NCBI RefSeq assembly: GCF_016889805.1
Contig: NZ_CP069535.1
Coordinates: forward strand, 3,596,001 to 3,660,000
DNA length: 64,000 nucleotides
Direction: 5' to 3'
Source: Rhodanobacter sp. FDAARGOS 1247
GTDB lineage: Bacteria; Pseudomonadota; Gammaproteobacteria; Xanthomonadales; Rhodanobacteraceae
Shown: piece by piece, positions 7,559 to 17,167 of the stretch
Numbering within the stretch: position 1 is the first letter of the stretch
Layout of the letters: every line of letters begins with the position of its first letter
Made by a program: the position numbers and the translations under genes
The notes under the pieces: model-generated
Databases searched by the model: none
What the model saw: the letters and a program-made list of their open reading frames with translations, nothing else
What the model was told of the DNA's origin: nothing

Positions 7559-9175
7559 TCAGTCGTTCACGTGACCGTGCGCCAGCTCGTCGTCGTTGAT
7601 CACCGGCGGCACTTCGAAGGTGTGATGCGGTGCCGGCGACGGCACGGTCCACTCCAGGCCCTTGGCACCTTCCCACACGCGGTCGGTGGCCTTCTTCTTG
7701 GAGAAGAACGCGCAGTGGATCAGCACGCCGATGAAGATCAGCTGGGTGGCGCCGAACAGGAAGCCGCCGATCGAGCTGATCATGTTGAAGTTGGCGAACG
7801 CCACGTTGTAGTCGGGGATGCGGCGCGGCATGCCGGCCAGGCCCAGGAAGTGCTGCGGGAAGAACAGCACGTTGACCCAGATCACGCTGTTCCAGAAGTG
7901 CACCTTGCCCCAGAACTCGCTGTACATGTTGCCGGTCCACTTCGGCATCCAGTAGTAGGCCGCCGAGATGATCGCGAACAGCGCACCGGTCACCAGCACG
8001 TAGTGGAAATGCGCCACCACGAAGTAGGTGTCGTGGTACTGGAAGTCGGCCGGGACCAGCGCCAGCATCAGGCCGGAGAAGCCGCCGATGGTGAACAGGA
8101 TGATGAACGCCAGCGAGAACAGCATCGGCGTCTCGAACGTCATCGACCCGCCCCACATGGTGGCGACCCAGTTGAACACCTTCACGCCGGTCGGCACCGA
8201 GATCAGCATGGTGGCGTACATGAAGAAGATTTCGGCACCCAGCGGCAGGCCGACCGCGAACATGTGGTGCGCCCACACGATGAACGACAGGAAGGCGATG
8301 CAGGCGATCGCGAACACCATCGCCTTGTAGCCGAAGATCGGCTTGCGCGCGAAGGTCGGCACCACTTCCGAGATGATCCCGAACGCGGGCAGGATCATGA
8401 TGTAGACCTCGGGATGGCCGAAGAACCAGAAGATGTGCTGGTACAGGACGGGGTCGCCGCCGCCGCCCGGGTTGAAGAAGTTGGTGCCGAAATACTTGTC
8501 GGTGAGCAGCATCGTCACCGCACCGGCCAGCACCGGCATCACGGCGATCAGCAGGAACGCGGTGATCAGCCAGCTCCACACGAACACCGGCATCTTCAGC
8601 AGATCCATGCCCGGCGCGCGCATGTTGAGGATGGTGGCGATGATGTTGATCGCGCCCATGATCGAGCTGATGCCCATCAGGTGGACCGCGAACACCACGT
8701 AGGCCAGCGAGTCGCTCTGCAGCGCCAGCGGCGGATACATGGTCCAGCCACCGGCCGGGCCACCACCGGGCATGAACAGGGTGGACAGCATCAGGATGAA
8801 GGCGAACGGCAGGATCCAGAACGACAGGTTGTTCATGCGCGGCAACGCCATGTCCGGCGCGCCGACCATCAGCGGGATCATCCAGTTACCGAGGCCGACG
8901 AAGGCCGGCATGATCGCGCCGAAGATCATCACCAGCGCGTGCATGGTGGTGAGCTCGTTGAAGAAGTACGGCTGCATCAGCTGCATGCCGGGCTTGAACA
9001 GCTCGGCACGGATACCCATCGCGAAGCTGCCGCCGATGAAGAACATCGTCAGCGCGAAGACCAGGTACAGCGTGCCGATGTCCTTGTGGTTGGTGGACAT
9101 GACCCAGCGCTGGAAGAAATTCTTCGGCGCGCCGTGGTGATCATCATGGTGATCATGGGTGGCTGCGTGGGACAT
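7559..9175 (-). CDS. ctaD: cytochrome c oxidase subunit I (aa3, type A1)
   Basis: Catalytic subunit of the terminal oxidase, reducing O2 to water while pumping protons; integral to the inner membrane with twelve helices in 538 aa. Ligands are readable: His79 (heme a), His254 in FGHPEVY with the cross-linked Tyr258, His303-His304 (CuB), and His389 and His391 (hemes a3 and a) in HDTYFVVAHFHYVL. The Glu256-Tyr258 pair in GHPEVY is the type A1 signature. The K-channel lysine sits in ISVPTGVKVF. The N-terminus is His-rich. It lies between ctaC (71 bp upstream) and the 47-aa membrane peptide. Confidence 0.98.
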   Translation of the reverse strand: MSHAATHDHHDDHHGAPKNFFQRWVMSTNHKDIGTLYLVFALTMFFIGGSFAMGIRAELFKPGMQLMQPYFFNELTTMHALVMIFGAIMPAFVGLGNWMIPLMVGAPDMALPRMNNLSFWILPFAFILMLSTLFMPGGGPAGGWTMYPPLALQSDSLAYVVFAVHLMGISSIMGAINIIATILNMRAPGMDLLKMPVFVWSWLITAFLLIAVMPVLAGAVTMLLTDKYFGTNFFNPGGGGDPVLYQHIFWFFGHPEVYIMILPAFGIISEVVPTFARKPIFGYKAMVFAIACIAFLSFIVWAHHMFAVGLPLGAEIFFMYATMLISVPTGVKVFNWVATMWGGSMTFETPMLFSLAFIILFTIGGFSGLMLALVPADFQYHDTYFVVAHFHYVLVTGALFAIISAAYYWMPKWTGNMYSEFWGKVHFWNSVIWVNVLFFPQHFLGLAGMPRRIPDYNVAFANFNMISSIGGFLFGATQLIFIGVLIHCAFFSKKKATDRVWEGAKGLEWTVPSPAPHHTFEVPPVINDDELAHGHVND

Positions 9176-9246
9176 GACGTACCTCTAACCTGAAAGTGGA
9201 ATGCAACTGCGAAAATGAAGTCGTGCCGACAAGGCTGACCCGCGGG

Positions 9247-10158
9247 TCAACCCTGCTTGCCACCGGCCGGGATGGCGACCTGTGCGGTTTGCGGCGTGGC
9301 GGCGGGCGCAGCGGACTGCGTCTCCTGCTCGGCCAGCCACTTGGCGAAATCCGCCTTGGACTTCACCACCACCACGATCGGCATGAAGCCGTGATCCTGG
9401 CCGCACAGCTCGGCGCACTGGCCGCGATAGGTGCCCGGCGTGGTGAAGTTCGCCCACGCGGCATTGATGATTCCGGGGATGGCGTCGATCTTCCAGCCGG
9501 TCGCCGGCACCCACCAGGAGTGGATCACGTCGCCGCTGGTGATCACGAAGCGGATCTTGGTGTCGACCGGCACCACCAGCGGCTTGTCGACATTGAGCAG
9601 ATAGGTGCTTTCGTCGCCGACCTTGACCGCGAACGGGTCCATGCCCGAACCGAGCTGGCGGGTCTGGTCGCTCTGCGTATCCAGCTTGGACATGAAGCCG
9701 ACCTTGTCGATCGACTTGCCCATGTAATCGACATAGTCGTAGCGCCACTTCCACTGGTAGCCGGTGACCTTGACGGTCATCTGCGAGCCGGTGGTGTCGG
9801 CCCAGCTGGTGAGCCCGCCGGTGGCCAGGTAGGCCAGGGTGATCAGGATCAGCACCGGGATGGTGGTCCAGATGACTTCCACCATGGTGTTGTGCGACCA
9901 CTTCTCGGCGACCGCGCCCCGCGATTTGCGGAAACGGAACATCGCCACGAACATCGCACCGAACACCAGCACGCCGATCACCGTGCACACGGCCAGCGAG
10001 ACGTTGTTGAGATGGTATGGCACCTGCGACCAGGTGCTTGAACCACGCTCCATGTTCAGTTGCCACGGACCGGGGGCGGCCAGGGCCACGCTGCCGAACG
10101 AGGCAAGGGCGAGAGCCGCCGCTGCCGTGAATGATCGCCTGATGCCGCCAGATGTCAT
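9247..10158 (-). CDS. ctaC: cytochrome c oxidase subunit II
   Basis: Electron-entry subunit with the binuclear CuA centre. A signal peptide ends near SVALA-APGPW, followed by two membrane helices and a periplasmic cupredoxin domain. The aromatic patch GYQWKWRYDY lies upstream of the CuA ligands: His in VIHSWWVPATGWK, then YRGQCAELCGQDHGFM, which supplies both Cys, the Glu, the His and the Met. I place the start at ATG 10158, preceded by AAAGGTG and overlapping the previous stop as ATGA. A GTG three codons upstream (10167) would also work. The C-terminus is an Ala/Pro/Gln tail with no fused cytochrome c domain. Confidence 0.97.
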   Translation of the reverse strand: MTSGGIRRSFTAAAALALASFGSVALAAPGPWQLNMERGSSTWSQVPYHLNNVSLAVCTVIGVLVFGAMFVAMFRFRKSRGAVAEKWSHNTMVEVIWTTIPVLILITLAYLATGGLTSWADTTGSQMTVKVTGYQWKWRYDYVDYMGKSIDKVGFMSKLDTQSDQTRQLGSGMDPFAVKVGDESTYLLNVDKPLVVPVDTKIRFVITSGDVIHSWWVPATGWKIDAIPGIINAAWANFTTPGTYRGQCAELCGQDHGFMPIVVVVKSKADFAKWLAEQETQSAAPAATPQTAQVAIPAGGKQG

Positions 10159-10664
10159 GTCTTGCACCTTTGTTGAACCTGCTTGCGTGGCTGTCCATTG
10201 AATTCGGCCAGCAACACCATGAGTTTCTTCGACAGCTCGACGCGCTCCTGATCCGCCAGGAATGCGCCGATCTCCAGCTCGCGCCCATGCGATGACAGCA
10301 GCAGCCGCTGGCGCCCGTTGGCGGGCTCCAGCAACACGCGTACCCAGTACGACTGGAAACGCATGCGGCGCCGGCCTGGCAGCGATTGCACCTCCAGCGA
10401 CACGGCGTCGAGAGTGATGCGCTCACTACGGTCACCGGCCCGCCATGCCACGCTCAGGGCGAAGGCCACGGCGGCGGATTCAACCAGGGCAAACAGCGGA
10501 GCGAACACATTCCCCTGCCACGATCCCAGTCCAGCCGTCATCAGCACCAGCGCTGCCAGAACCATGATCAGTCGACGCAGACCGCGCCGGCTGAGCGTGC
10601 GATTGGGCTTGAGCCACATCGTCACGCAGGGCAAGCCGGCGGTAGCTGGTCGAAGCACGATCAT
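10155..10664 (-). CDS. DUF2244 family membrane protein
   Basis: About 169 aa. Two adjacent hydrophobic segments (LIMVLAALVLMTAGLGSW and VFAPLFALVESAAVAFALSVAW) are followed by a soluble C-terminal part with the DUF2244 pattern SHGRELEIGAFLADQERVEL. These proteins are often encoded beside ctaC in gammaproteobacteria; their function is unknown. The start at ATG 10664 (MIVLRPATAG) is chosen by homology length and lacks a clear ribosome site. An upstream extension to 10835 is improbable. The stop overlaps the ctaC start by 4 bases, so it appears to be the first gene of the oxidase operon. Confidence 0.75.
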   Translation of the reverse strand: MIVLRPATAGLPCVTMWLKPNRTLSRRGLRRLIMVLAALVLMTAGLGSWQGNVFAPLFALVESAAVAFALSVAWRAGDRSERITLDAVSLEVQSLPGRRRMRFQSYWVRVLLEPANGRQRLLLSSHGRELEIGAFLADQERVELSKKLMVLLAEFNGQPRKQVQQRCKT

Positions 10665-10830
10665 GGGGACCCGGCGTGCCTGGAACGCGGGAATGATAGG
10701 CCGCGGCGGCGCAACGGGCAAGAATGTCGCACCCTGTTGACCTGGATCACGTCTCGGGGCAGGGCTTGCGGACATGCTCGCTTCCCCTGCGGAAAGCGGC
10801 CGCAGCCGCCCGAAATGGCGAGCTGCGGCG

Positions 10831-10836
10831 TACAAT
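10831..10836 (+). promoter_or_regulatory. candidate -10 box for putA
   Basis: TACAAT lies 43 bp upstream of the GTG start of putA and downstream of the divergent DUF2244 start. No convincing -35 is seen in this GC-rich stretch, so an activator or weak promoter is likely. Confidence 0.35.
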
Positions 10837-10879
10837 CCCGCGCTTCCCTCCGCCCCGAGCGGATTCTGGCAAGCTTCCC

Positions 10880-13800
10880 GTGACCCAAGCCATTCTCAGC
10901 CCCGAACTTCCCCTCGACTGCACGCCCGCGCGCGCGCGCATTACTGCGGCCTGGCTGCGCGACGAGACCGAAGCGGTCAACGACCTGCTGGTCCAGGCCA
11001 GCCTGCCGCCGGCCGAACGCGAACAGGTGATCGACGTGGCCGCCGGCCTGGTCACCCGCGTGCGGTCGCGCGCCAGCGACCAGAGCGCGGTCGAATCCTT
11101 CATGCGCCAGTACGATCTTTCCTCCGAGGAAGGCGTGCTGCTGATGTGCGTGGCCGAAGCCCTGCTGCGCATTCCGGACAAGGCCACCGCCGACAAGCTG
11201 ATCCGCGACAAGCTGGGCGACGCGGACTGGAAAAAGCACCTGGGCCAGAGCGAATCGCTGTTCGTCAACGCCTCGACCTGGGGCCTGATGCTGACCGGCC
11301 ACCTGGTCAACCTCGCCGAGGACACCCGCCACGACTTCACCGGCGCGCTGAAGCGGCTGGTCGGTCGTGCGGGCGAACCGGCGATCCGCCTTGCCGTGCG
11401 CCAGGCCATGCGCATCATGGGCCACCAGTTCGTGATGGGCCGCAGCATCGACGAGGCGCTCGACCGCTGCGCGAAGAAGGAATACGCGGTCTACCGCTAT
11501 TCCTACGACATGCTGGGCGAGTCCGCGCTGACCAGCGCCACCGCCGAGCGCTACCAGGAAGACTACCGCCGCGCGATCGCCGCGATCGGCGCGCGCGGCC
11601 CGTTCGCCAACCACACCGACGCGCCGTCGATCTCGGTGAAGCTGTCCGCGCTGCATCCGCGCTATGAAGTGGCCAAGCGCGAGCTGGCGCGCCGCCAGCT
11701 CACCGAAAAACTGCTGGAACTGTCGCAGCTGGCGATGAAGCATGGCATCGCGCTGTCGGTCGACGCCGAGGAAGCGGAGCGGCTGGAGCTGTCGCTGGAC
11801 ATCATCGGCGACGTCTTCGCCCATCCGTCGCTCGAAGGCTGGAACGGCCTGGGCATCGTGGTGCAGGCGTACGCCAAGCGCACGCCGTTCGTGATCGACT
11901 GGCTGGTCGAGACCGCGCGCGCCGCCAACCGCCGCTGGTACGTGCGCCTGGTCAAGGGCGCCTACTGGGATGCGGAGATCAAGCGCGCCCAGGAAAACGG
12001 CCTGGCCGGCTATCCGGTGTACACGCGCAAGCCGAACACCGACGTCTCCTACCTGGCCTGCGCCCGCAAGCTGTTCGATGCCGGCAGCGAGCTGATCTAT
12101 CCGCAGTTCGCCACCCACAACGCGCACTCGATCGCCGCCGTCCATCACCTGGCGCACGGCCGTCCGTTCGAGTTCCAGCGCCTGCACGGCATGGGCACCG
12201 ACCTGTACGCCGAGGTGATCGGCCCGCAGAATCTGAACGTGCCCTGCCGCGTGTATGCGCCGGTGGGCACGCACGAAGACCTGCTGCCATACCTGGTGCG
12301 TCGCCTGCTGGAGAACGGCGCCAACACCAGCTTCGTCAATCGCGTCGTCGATGAAAGCGTGCCGGTGCGCGAGCTGGTCGCCGATCCCTGCGAGACGGTG
12401 CGCAGCTTCAGTTCCATTCCGCATCCGCGCATCCCGCTGCCGGTGAATCTCTACGGCGACAACACCGCGCCTGCGCAGCATTCCAATTCGATCACCCGGA
12501 AGAATTCCATGGGCGTCAACTTCTCCAACGACAACGAACTGAAGGCGATGGCCGACGCGGTCAACGCACACACCGGCCCGTGGACCGCGGCGCCGCTGGT
12601 GCCGGGCGCGAGCGCGAACGGCCCGACCGTGCAGGTGACCAACCCGGCCGATCGCCGCCAGGTGGTGGGCAGCTATACCGGCGCCGACAGCGCCACCGTC
12701 GACAAGGCGCTGGGCAACGCGGTCGCCGCCCAGTTCGGCTGGGATCGCCTGCCCGCGGCCAGCCGCGCCGCGATCCTCGAACACGCCGCCGACCAGCTCG
12801 AAGCGCGCCGCGGCGAGTTCATCGCGCTGTGCGTGCGCGAGGCCGGCAAGAGCCTGCCCGACGCGATCGCCGAGATCCGCGAGGCGGCCGACTTCCTGCG
12901 CTACTACGCGGCCATGGCGCGCCGCCTGTTCGGCCAGCCCGAACAGCTGCCCGGCCCCACCGGCGAGAGCAATCAATTGTTCCTCAACGGTCGCGGCGTG
13001 TTCGTCTGCATCAGCCCGTGGAACTTCCCGCTGGCGATCTTCCTTGGCCAGGTCAGCGCCGCGCTGGCCGCCGGCAACAGCGTGATCGCCAAGCCTGCCG
13101 AGCAGACCTCGCTGATCGGCCATGCCGCGGTGAAGCTGCTGCACGAAGCCGGCGTGCCGGTCGACGTGCTGCAGTACCTGCCGGGCGACGGCGCCACCGT
13201 GGGCGCCGCGCTCACCAGGGACCCGCGCGTGGCCGGTGTCGCCTTCACCGGCTCCACCGACACCGCGTGGGCGATCAATCGCGCGCTCGCCGCTCGCAAC
13301 GCACCGATCGCCGCGCTGATCGCCGAGACCGGCGGGCAGAACGCGATGATCGCCGACTCCTCCGCCCTGCCCGAGCAGATCGTCAAGGACGTGATCGCCT
13401 CGGCGTTCCAGTCCGCCGGCCAGCGCTGCTCGGCCGCGCGCGTGCTGTTCGTGCAGGAAGACATCGCCGACAAGGTCACCGCCATGCTCACCGGCGCGAT
13501 GGCCGAGCTGAAGGTCGGCGATCCGGGCCTGCTGTCCACCGACGTCGGCCCGGTGATCGACGAGGACGCGAAGCAGATCCTGGTCGACCACGCCGCGCGC
13601 ATGGACAAGGAAGCGAAGAAGATCGGCGAGGTCGCGCTGGACCCCGCGCTCACCGCCAACGGCACCTTCTTCGCGCCGCGGGCCTACGAAATCCCCTCGC
13701 TCGCCACGTTGACCCGCGAAGTGTTCGGCCCGGTGCTGCACGTGATCCGCTGGAAGGGCAGCGAGCTGAAGCAGATCGTGGACCAGATCAACGCCACCGG

Positions 13801-14068
13801 CTACGGCCTCACCCTGGGCATCCACAGCCGCATCAACGACACCGTCGACTACATCGCCAGCCACGCCCGCGTCGGCAACTGCTACGTCAACCGCAACCAG
13901 ATCGGCGCGGTGGTCGGCGTGCAGCCGTTCGGCGGCGAGTGCCTGTCCGGCACCGGCCCCAAGGCCGGCGGCCCGCACTACCTGCTGCGTTTCGCCGGCG
14001 AGCGCACGCTTACCGTCAACACCACCGCGGCCGGCGGCAACGCCTCGCTGCTGACGATCGGCGAGTAA
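10880..14068 (+). CDS. putA: bifunctional proline dehydrogenase / delta-1-pyrroline-5-carboxylate dehydrogenase
   Basis: Oxidises proline to glutamate in two steps, using FAD and then NAD+, with substrate channelling. The 1062-aa protein is a short PutA without the N-terminal ribbon-helix-helix repressor domain. The PRODH barrel shows RLVKGAYWDAEIK, YPVYTRKPNTDVSY and YPQFATHN. The P5C dehydrogenase half shows SPWNFPLAIFLGQ, FTGSTDTAWAIN, the Glu of ETGGQNAM and the catalytic Cys in SAGQRCSAARVL. I start it at GTG 10880 (TQAILSPELPL), the usual N-terminus of related PutA proteins, rather than the longer frame from 10724 that overlaps the promoter. Lacking the RHH domain, it cannot repress itself. 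Confidence 0.95.
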   Translation: MTQAILSPELPLDCTPARARITAAWLRDETEAVNDLLVQASLPPAEREQVIDVAAGLVTRVRSRASDQSAVESFMRQYDLSSEEGVLLMCVAEALLRIPDKATADKLIRDKLGDADWKKHLGQSESLFVNASTWGLMLTGHLVNLAEDTRHDFTGALKRLVGRAGEPAIRLAVRQAMRIMGHQFVMGRSIDEALDRCAKKEYAVYRYSYDMLGESALTSATAERYQEDYRRAIAAIGARGPFANHTDAPSISVKLSALHPRYEVAKRELARRQLTEKLLELSQLAMKHGIALSVDAEEAERLELSLDIIGDVFAHPSLEGWNGLGIVVQAYAKRTPFVIDWLVETARAANRRWYVRLVKGAYWDAEIKRAQENGLAGYPVYTRKPNTDVSYLACARKLFDAGSELIYPQFATHNAHSIAAVHHLAHGRPFEFQRLHGMGTDLYAEVIGPQNLNVPCRVYAPVGTHEDLLPYLVRRLLENGANTSFVNRVVDESVPVRELVADPCETVRSFSSIPHPRIPLPVNLYGDNTAPAQHSNSITRKNSMGVNFSNDNELKAMADAVNAHTGPWTAAPLVPGASANGPTVQVTNPADRRQVVGSYTGADSATVDKALGNAVAAQFGWDRLPAASRAAILEHAADQLEARRGEFIALCVREAGKSLPDAIAEIREAADFLRYYAAMARRLFGQPEQLPGPTGESNQLFLNGRGVFVCISPWNFPLAIFLGQVSAALAAGNSVIAKPAEQTSLIGHAAVKLLHEAGVPVDVLQYLPGDGATVGAALTRDPRVAGVAFTGSTDTAWAINRALAARNAPIAALIAETGGQNAMIADSSALPEQIVKDVIASAFQSAGQRCSAARVLFVQEDIADKVTAMLTGAMAELKVGDPGLLSTDVGPVIDEDAKQILVDHAARMDKEAKKIGEVALDPALTANGTFFAPRAYEIPSLATLTREVFGPVLHVIRWKGSELKQIVDQINATGYGLTLGIHSRINDTVDYIASHARVGNCYVNRNQIGAVVGVQPFGGECLSGTGPKAGGPHYLLRFAGERTLTVNTTAAGGNASLLTIGE

Positions 14069-14151
14069 GTCCCGCGCCGGAATCCACCCGGAGATCCGGC
14101 GCATCCTCAGCGGGGCTTCATCCAGCTGAACGACAAGCGCCCAGCGGATGA

Positions 14152-14178
14152 ACGGGAGCCGTCACCGACGGCTCCCGT
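14152..14178 (+). terminator. hairpin downstream of putA
   Basis: A perfect 12-bp stem (ACGGGAGCCGTC and its complement) with a 3-nt loop, 84 bp after the putA stop. No T-tract follows, so it may be a weak terminator or an mRNA-stabilising 3' hairpin. Confidence 0.5.
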
Positions 14179-14238
14179 GGACGGCGGCGCGCTCACCGGC
14201 GTGCTACTTCTTGCGTCCACCACCACGAGGAAGCCGCC

Positions 14239-14430
14239 ATGCGTCGATTCATGACCACCGCCCTCATCGCCGCCAGCGTGCTGGTGGGCAGCTTGTCGCT
14301 CAATGGCTGCATCGTGGTACCGCCACGCGATCACGGCTACGTCGGACATCACCGCGACCATGACCGCCGCCATGACAACGACCGCCACCACGACCGCGAC
14401 CGGGATCGCGACGGTGACCGCTGGCACTGA
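14239..14430 (+). CDS. small His/Asp/Arg-rich lipoprotein
   Basis: A 63-aa protein. ATG at 14239 has GAGGAAG six bases upstream. A signal peptide ends in the lipobox SLNGC, so Cys24 would be lipidated. The mature part is 40 residues, starting CIVVPPRDHGYVGHH and continuing almost entirely in His, Asp, Arg and Asn up to a terminal Trp-His. I count 11 histidines in it. Such a tail could bind divalent metals or polyanions in the periplasm; this is inferred from composition only. I recognise no family. It stands alone between putA and the AraC regulator. Confidence 0.75.
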   Translation: MRRFMTTALIAASVLVGSLSLNGCIVVPPRDHGYVGHHRDHDRRHDNDRHHDRDRDRDGDRWH

Positions 14431-14571
14431 GGCCTGGCGGGTGCGGAGCGGGTAGCGATGCGATACCGCGTCGCCTTGATCGCGTCGTGCCATGCCGTCG
14501 CTTCGATGACCTGCGAATCGTCAGCAACACCGATGTTGTGCGGCGCGCAAACGGCGGGGCGCCGGCCCATG

Positions 14572-14577
14572 TTATAG
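14572..14577 (+). promoter_or_regulatory. candidate -10 box for the AraC regulator
   Basis: TTATAG lies about 55 bp upstream of the regulator ATG in otherwise GC-rich DNA. No clear -35 partner is seen. Confidence 0.3.
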
Positions 14578-14631
14578 AGACCCTTTCGTCGCCGGCCCGG
14601 TGCCGGCAGGCTTTTCTGGAGCACTCGCAAC

Positions 14632-15717
14632 ATGGCACGTCCCGCCGGCATGATCGGCCCATCACCCGTCGCCAGCCCCGCCATCGCTAGCGACGATCCG
14701 CGCTATACCGCCGCGGAATTTCCGCCCAACAAGTTGCTCTACCTGGTGCAGTTGGCCGATGCCGCCGGGGTCGACAGCCGGCCCTGGTTTGCCGGCCTGG
14801 CGCTGAGCCGGGAACAGATCGCCGACCCCGCCTTGCGCGTGTCCTATCGCCAGGCCAACACCTTCGTGCGTCGCGCGCTGCAGGCCCTGGATGTTCCCGA
14901 TGCCGGCCTGCGCATCGGGCGCGAAGGCACCATCGGCGGCTTCGGCCTGCTTGGCCTGGCGATGATGACCTCGCGCACGCTGGGCGAGGCGATGTTCGCC
15001 GGCATCGCCCATCACAAGATCTGCGGCTGCCTGCTGGAGGTCGCCGTCGAGCCGGTCAGCGAGCGCGAGGTCGCGCTGCTGGCCTGGCCACGCTTCGGCG
15101 ACACCGAACTGATGCCGTTCTTCTGCGAGGAACTGTTCGCCAGCTGCCTGATGATCGCCCGCGAACTGGTCGGCGCCGAGTTGTGCCCGGTGCGGGCGGA
15201 CTTCGCCTATCCCCGGCCCGCCTATGCCGCCAGGTACGAAGCGCTGTTCGGCTGCGAGGTGCGTTTCGGCGCGCCGCGCAACCAGTTGCTGATCGACACC
15301 CAATGGCTGGCGCGGACGCTGCCCGGCTACAACCCGCTGACCGCGCAGCAGGCGCTGGCCCTGTGCGCGCAGCAGCGCACGCCGGACGGCGGCGAGCCGC
15401 ACCAGGAAATCGTCGCCGCAGTGGAACGCCTGCTGCGCAGCCAGCTGGCACAGCAGCCGAAGCTCAACGACGTGGCGCGCACGCTCAACCTCAGCGAGCG
15501 CTCGCTGCGGCGCAAGCTCGCCGAGAGTGGCCGCATCTTCCGCGAGATCCACGACCGCGTGCGGGCCGAGCGGGCGCTGCAGCTGTTGCAGGCCGGCACC
15601 CTGAGCGTGGCCCAGATCGGCAGCGAGGTCGGCTTCAACGACCCGCGCGAATTCCGCCGCGCCTTCAAGCGCTGGACCGGCATGCCGCCACAGGACGCCC
15701 GCCGCAACGCGACCTGA
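14632..15717 (+). CDS. AraC-family transcriptional regulator with N-terminal Arabinose_bd-like domain
   Basis: A 361-aa regulator. Residues about 40-225 match the arabinose-binding-like domain (PF12625 type) of OruR/ArgR-type AraC proteins (LRIGREGTIGGFGLLGLAMMTSRTLGEA). Residues about 250-360 form the double helix-turn-helix DNA-binding domain, with LNDVARTLNLSERSLRRKLAE and the second HTH VAQIGSEVGFNDPREFRRAFKRWTG. It is oriented toward the beta-helix/di-heme/TonB genes 214 bp downstream and could control them or the divergent metabolism around putA; no operator can be named. The start at ATG 14632 precedes a short unstructured leader. Confidence 0.9.
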   Translation: MARPAGMIGPSPVASPAIASDDPRYTAAEFPPNKLLYLVQLADAAGVDSRPWFAGLALSREQIADPALRVSYRQANTFVRRALQALDVPDAGLRIGREGTIGGFGLLGLAMMTSRTLGEAMFAGIAHHKICGCLLEVAVEPVSEREVALLAWPRFGDTELMPFFCEELFASCLMIARELVGAELCPVRADFAYPRPAYAARYEALFGCEVRFGAPRNQLLIDTQWLARTLPGYNPLTAQQALALCAQQRTPDGGEPHQEIVAAVERLLRSQLAQQPKLNDVARTLNLSERSLRRKLAESGRIFREIHDRVRAERALQLLQAGTLSVAQIGSEVGFNDPREFRRAFKRWTGMPPQDARRNAT

Positions 15718-15931
15718 TGAAACAGGAGTGAGTGCGGGGAAGGAAAGCGAGAGAAGAGCCTGGGGCACCGCGCTCCAGCTTCCCATCCACCCACTCCTCA
15801 CCCCCCATCGCCCCCACCACGCTGACCGGTTTGCCCCCCGTACCCTGGCCGTTCTGCCCTCCCCCTTTGGCGCGGATTGAGGGAGAGTGGGGTCATTGTC
15901 GGCATTCGATGCCTAACGGGGAGTCAGCAAC

Positions 15932-17167
15932 ATGCGCACTTTGTTCATCACGGTGGCGATCGCCGCGGCCCTGGCTGGCTGCGGCAAGTCCGAGCCGGCG
16001 TCACAGAGCGGCACCGACGCCAGCTTCGAAGCCAGGTTGCAGGAACAGTTGCTGGACGCCAAGCCCGGCAGCGTGATCGAGATTCCCGCCGGCCACTACT
16101 CGCTGCGGCGCGGTCTCAGCCTGCGCACCGACGGCGTCACCATCAAGGGCGCCGGCATGGACAAGACCGTGCTGTCGTTCAAGGGCCAGGTGGTCGGGCC
16201 GGAAGGCCTGCTGGTCAACGCCAGCGACTTCACCATCGAGAACCTGGCGCTGGAAGACACCAAGGGCGACGCGCTGAAGATCAACCAGGGCAAGAACATC
16301 ACCATTCGCGGCGTGCGCATCGAGTGGACCGGCGGCCCGAAGACCACCAACGGCGCCTACGGCCTGTATCCGGTGAAGACGCAGAACGTGCTGATCGAGA
16401 ACTCCGTGGTGATCGGCGCTTCCGACGCGGGCATCTACGTGGGCCAGTCGCACGACATCATCGTGCGCAACAACCGCGCCGAGTACAACGTGGCCGGCGT
16501 GGAGATCGAGAACTCGGTGAACGCCGACGTCTACGGCAACACCGCCACCAACAACACCGGTGGCATCCTGGTGTTCAACATGCCGAACCTGTCGCAGGAA
16601 GGCCACAGCACGCGGGTGTTCAAGAACAAGATCTACTCCAACAACACGGACAATTTCGCCGCCAAGGGCGCCGCGGTGGCCAGCGTGCCGGCCGGCTCCG
16701 GCGTGGTGGTGAACTCGAACGACAAGGTGGAGATCTTCGACAACGACATCTCCGACAACCAGACCGCGAACCTGATCATCGCCAGCTACTTCTCGACCAA
16801 CTACTACAACACCCGCGGCGTCTCGCCGAACTACAACCCGTATCCGAAGGGCATCTTCATCTACGGCAACCGGCTCAAGGGCGGCGGCGATTCGCCGGAC
16901 GGGATCAAGCTGAAGACGCTGAAGACGGCCATGTACGGCCTCACCGGCCACTTCCCCGACGTGCTGTGGGACGGCTACGTCGACGCGAAGAGCCTGGTCG
17001 ATGGCCTGCCGCCGGCCGCCGACCGCATCTGCATCCAGGACGTCAGCGGCGTGCTGAACGCCGACGGCCCGCACGACTACAAGAGCCCCAGCAACGACAT
17101 GAAGCCCTACCAGTGCACGCTGCCGAAGCTGTCGCCGGTGGTGCTGAACCCGGAGCCGAAGGCATGA
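15932..17167 (+). CDS. parallel beta-helix repeat lipoprotein (TIGR03805-like)
   Basis: A 411-aa secreted lipoprotein. The signal peptide ends ALAGC, putting the lipidated Cys at residue 17. The body is a right-handed parallel beta-helix with regular Asn/Gly ladders such as GVTIKGAGMDKTVLSF, NITIRGVRIEW, NVLIENSVVIG and DIIVRNNRAEYNVAGVEIEN. It resembles carbohydrate-processing or binding helices (pectate-lyase or NosD type), but I cannot assign catalytic residues. It fits the family I know as TIGR03805, which is typically paired with the HNE_0200/TIGR03806 family encoded by the next gene. The stop overlaps the next start by 4 bases (ATGA). Function unknown. Confidence 0.85.
   Translation: MRTLFITVAIAAALAGCGKSEPASQSGTDASFEARLQEQLLDAKPGSVIEIPAGHYSLRRGLSLRTDGVTIKGAGMDKTVLSFKGQVVGPEGLLVNASDFTIENLALEDTKGDALKINQGKNITIRGVRIEWTGGPKTTNGAYGLYPVKTQNVLIENSVVIGASDAGIYVGQSHDIIVRNNRAEYNVAGVEIENSVNADVYGNTATNNTGGILVFNMPNLSQEGHSTRVFKNKIYSNNTDNFAAKGAAVASVPAGSGVVVNSNDKVEIFDNDISDNQTANLIIASYFSTNYYNTRGVSPNYNPYPKGIFIYGNRLKGGGDSPDGIKLKTLKTAMYGLTGHFPDVLWDGYVDAKSLVDGLPPAADRICIQDVSGVLNADGPHDYKSPSNDMKPYQCTLPKLSPVVLNPEPKA

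Noticed and set aside
10661-14104. 1147-aa open frame on the minus strand
   Set aside because: It is an antisense shadow of putA in high-GC DNA; the translation is His/Arg/Gln-rich with no family features, whereas the plus strand encodes a clear PutA.
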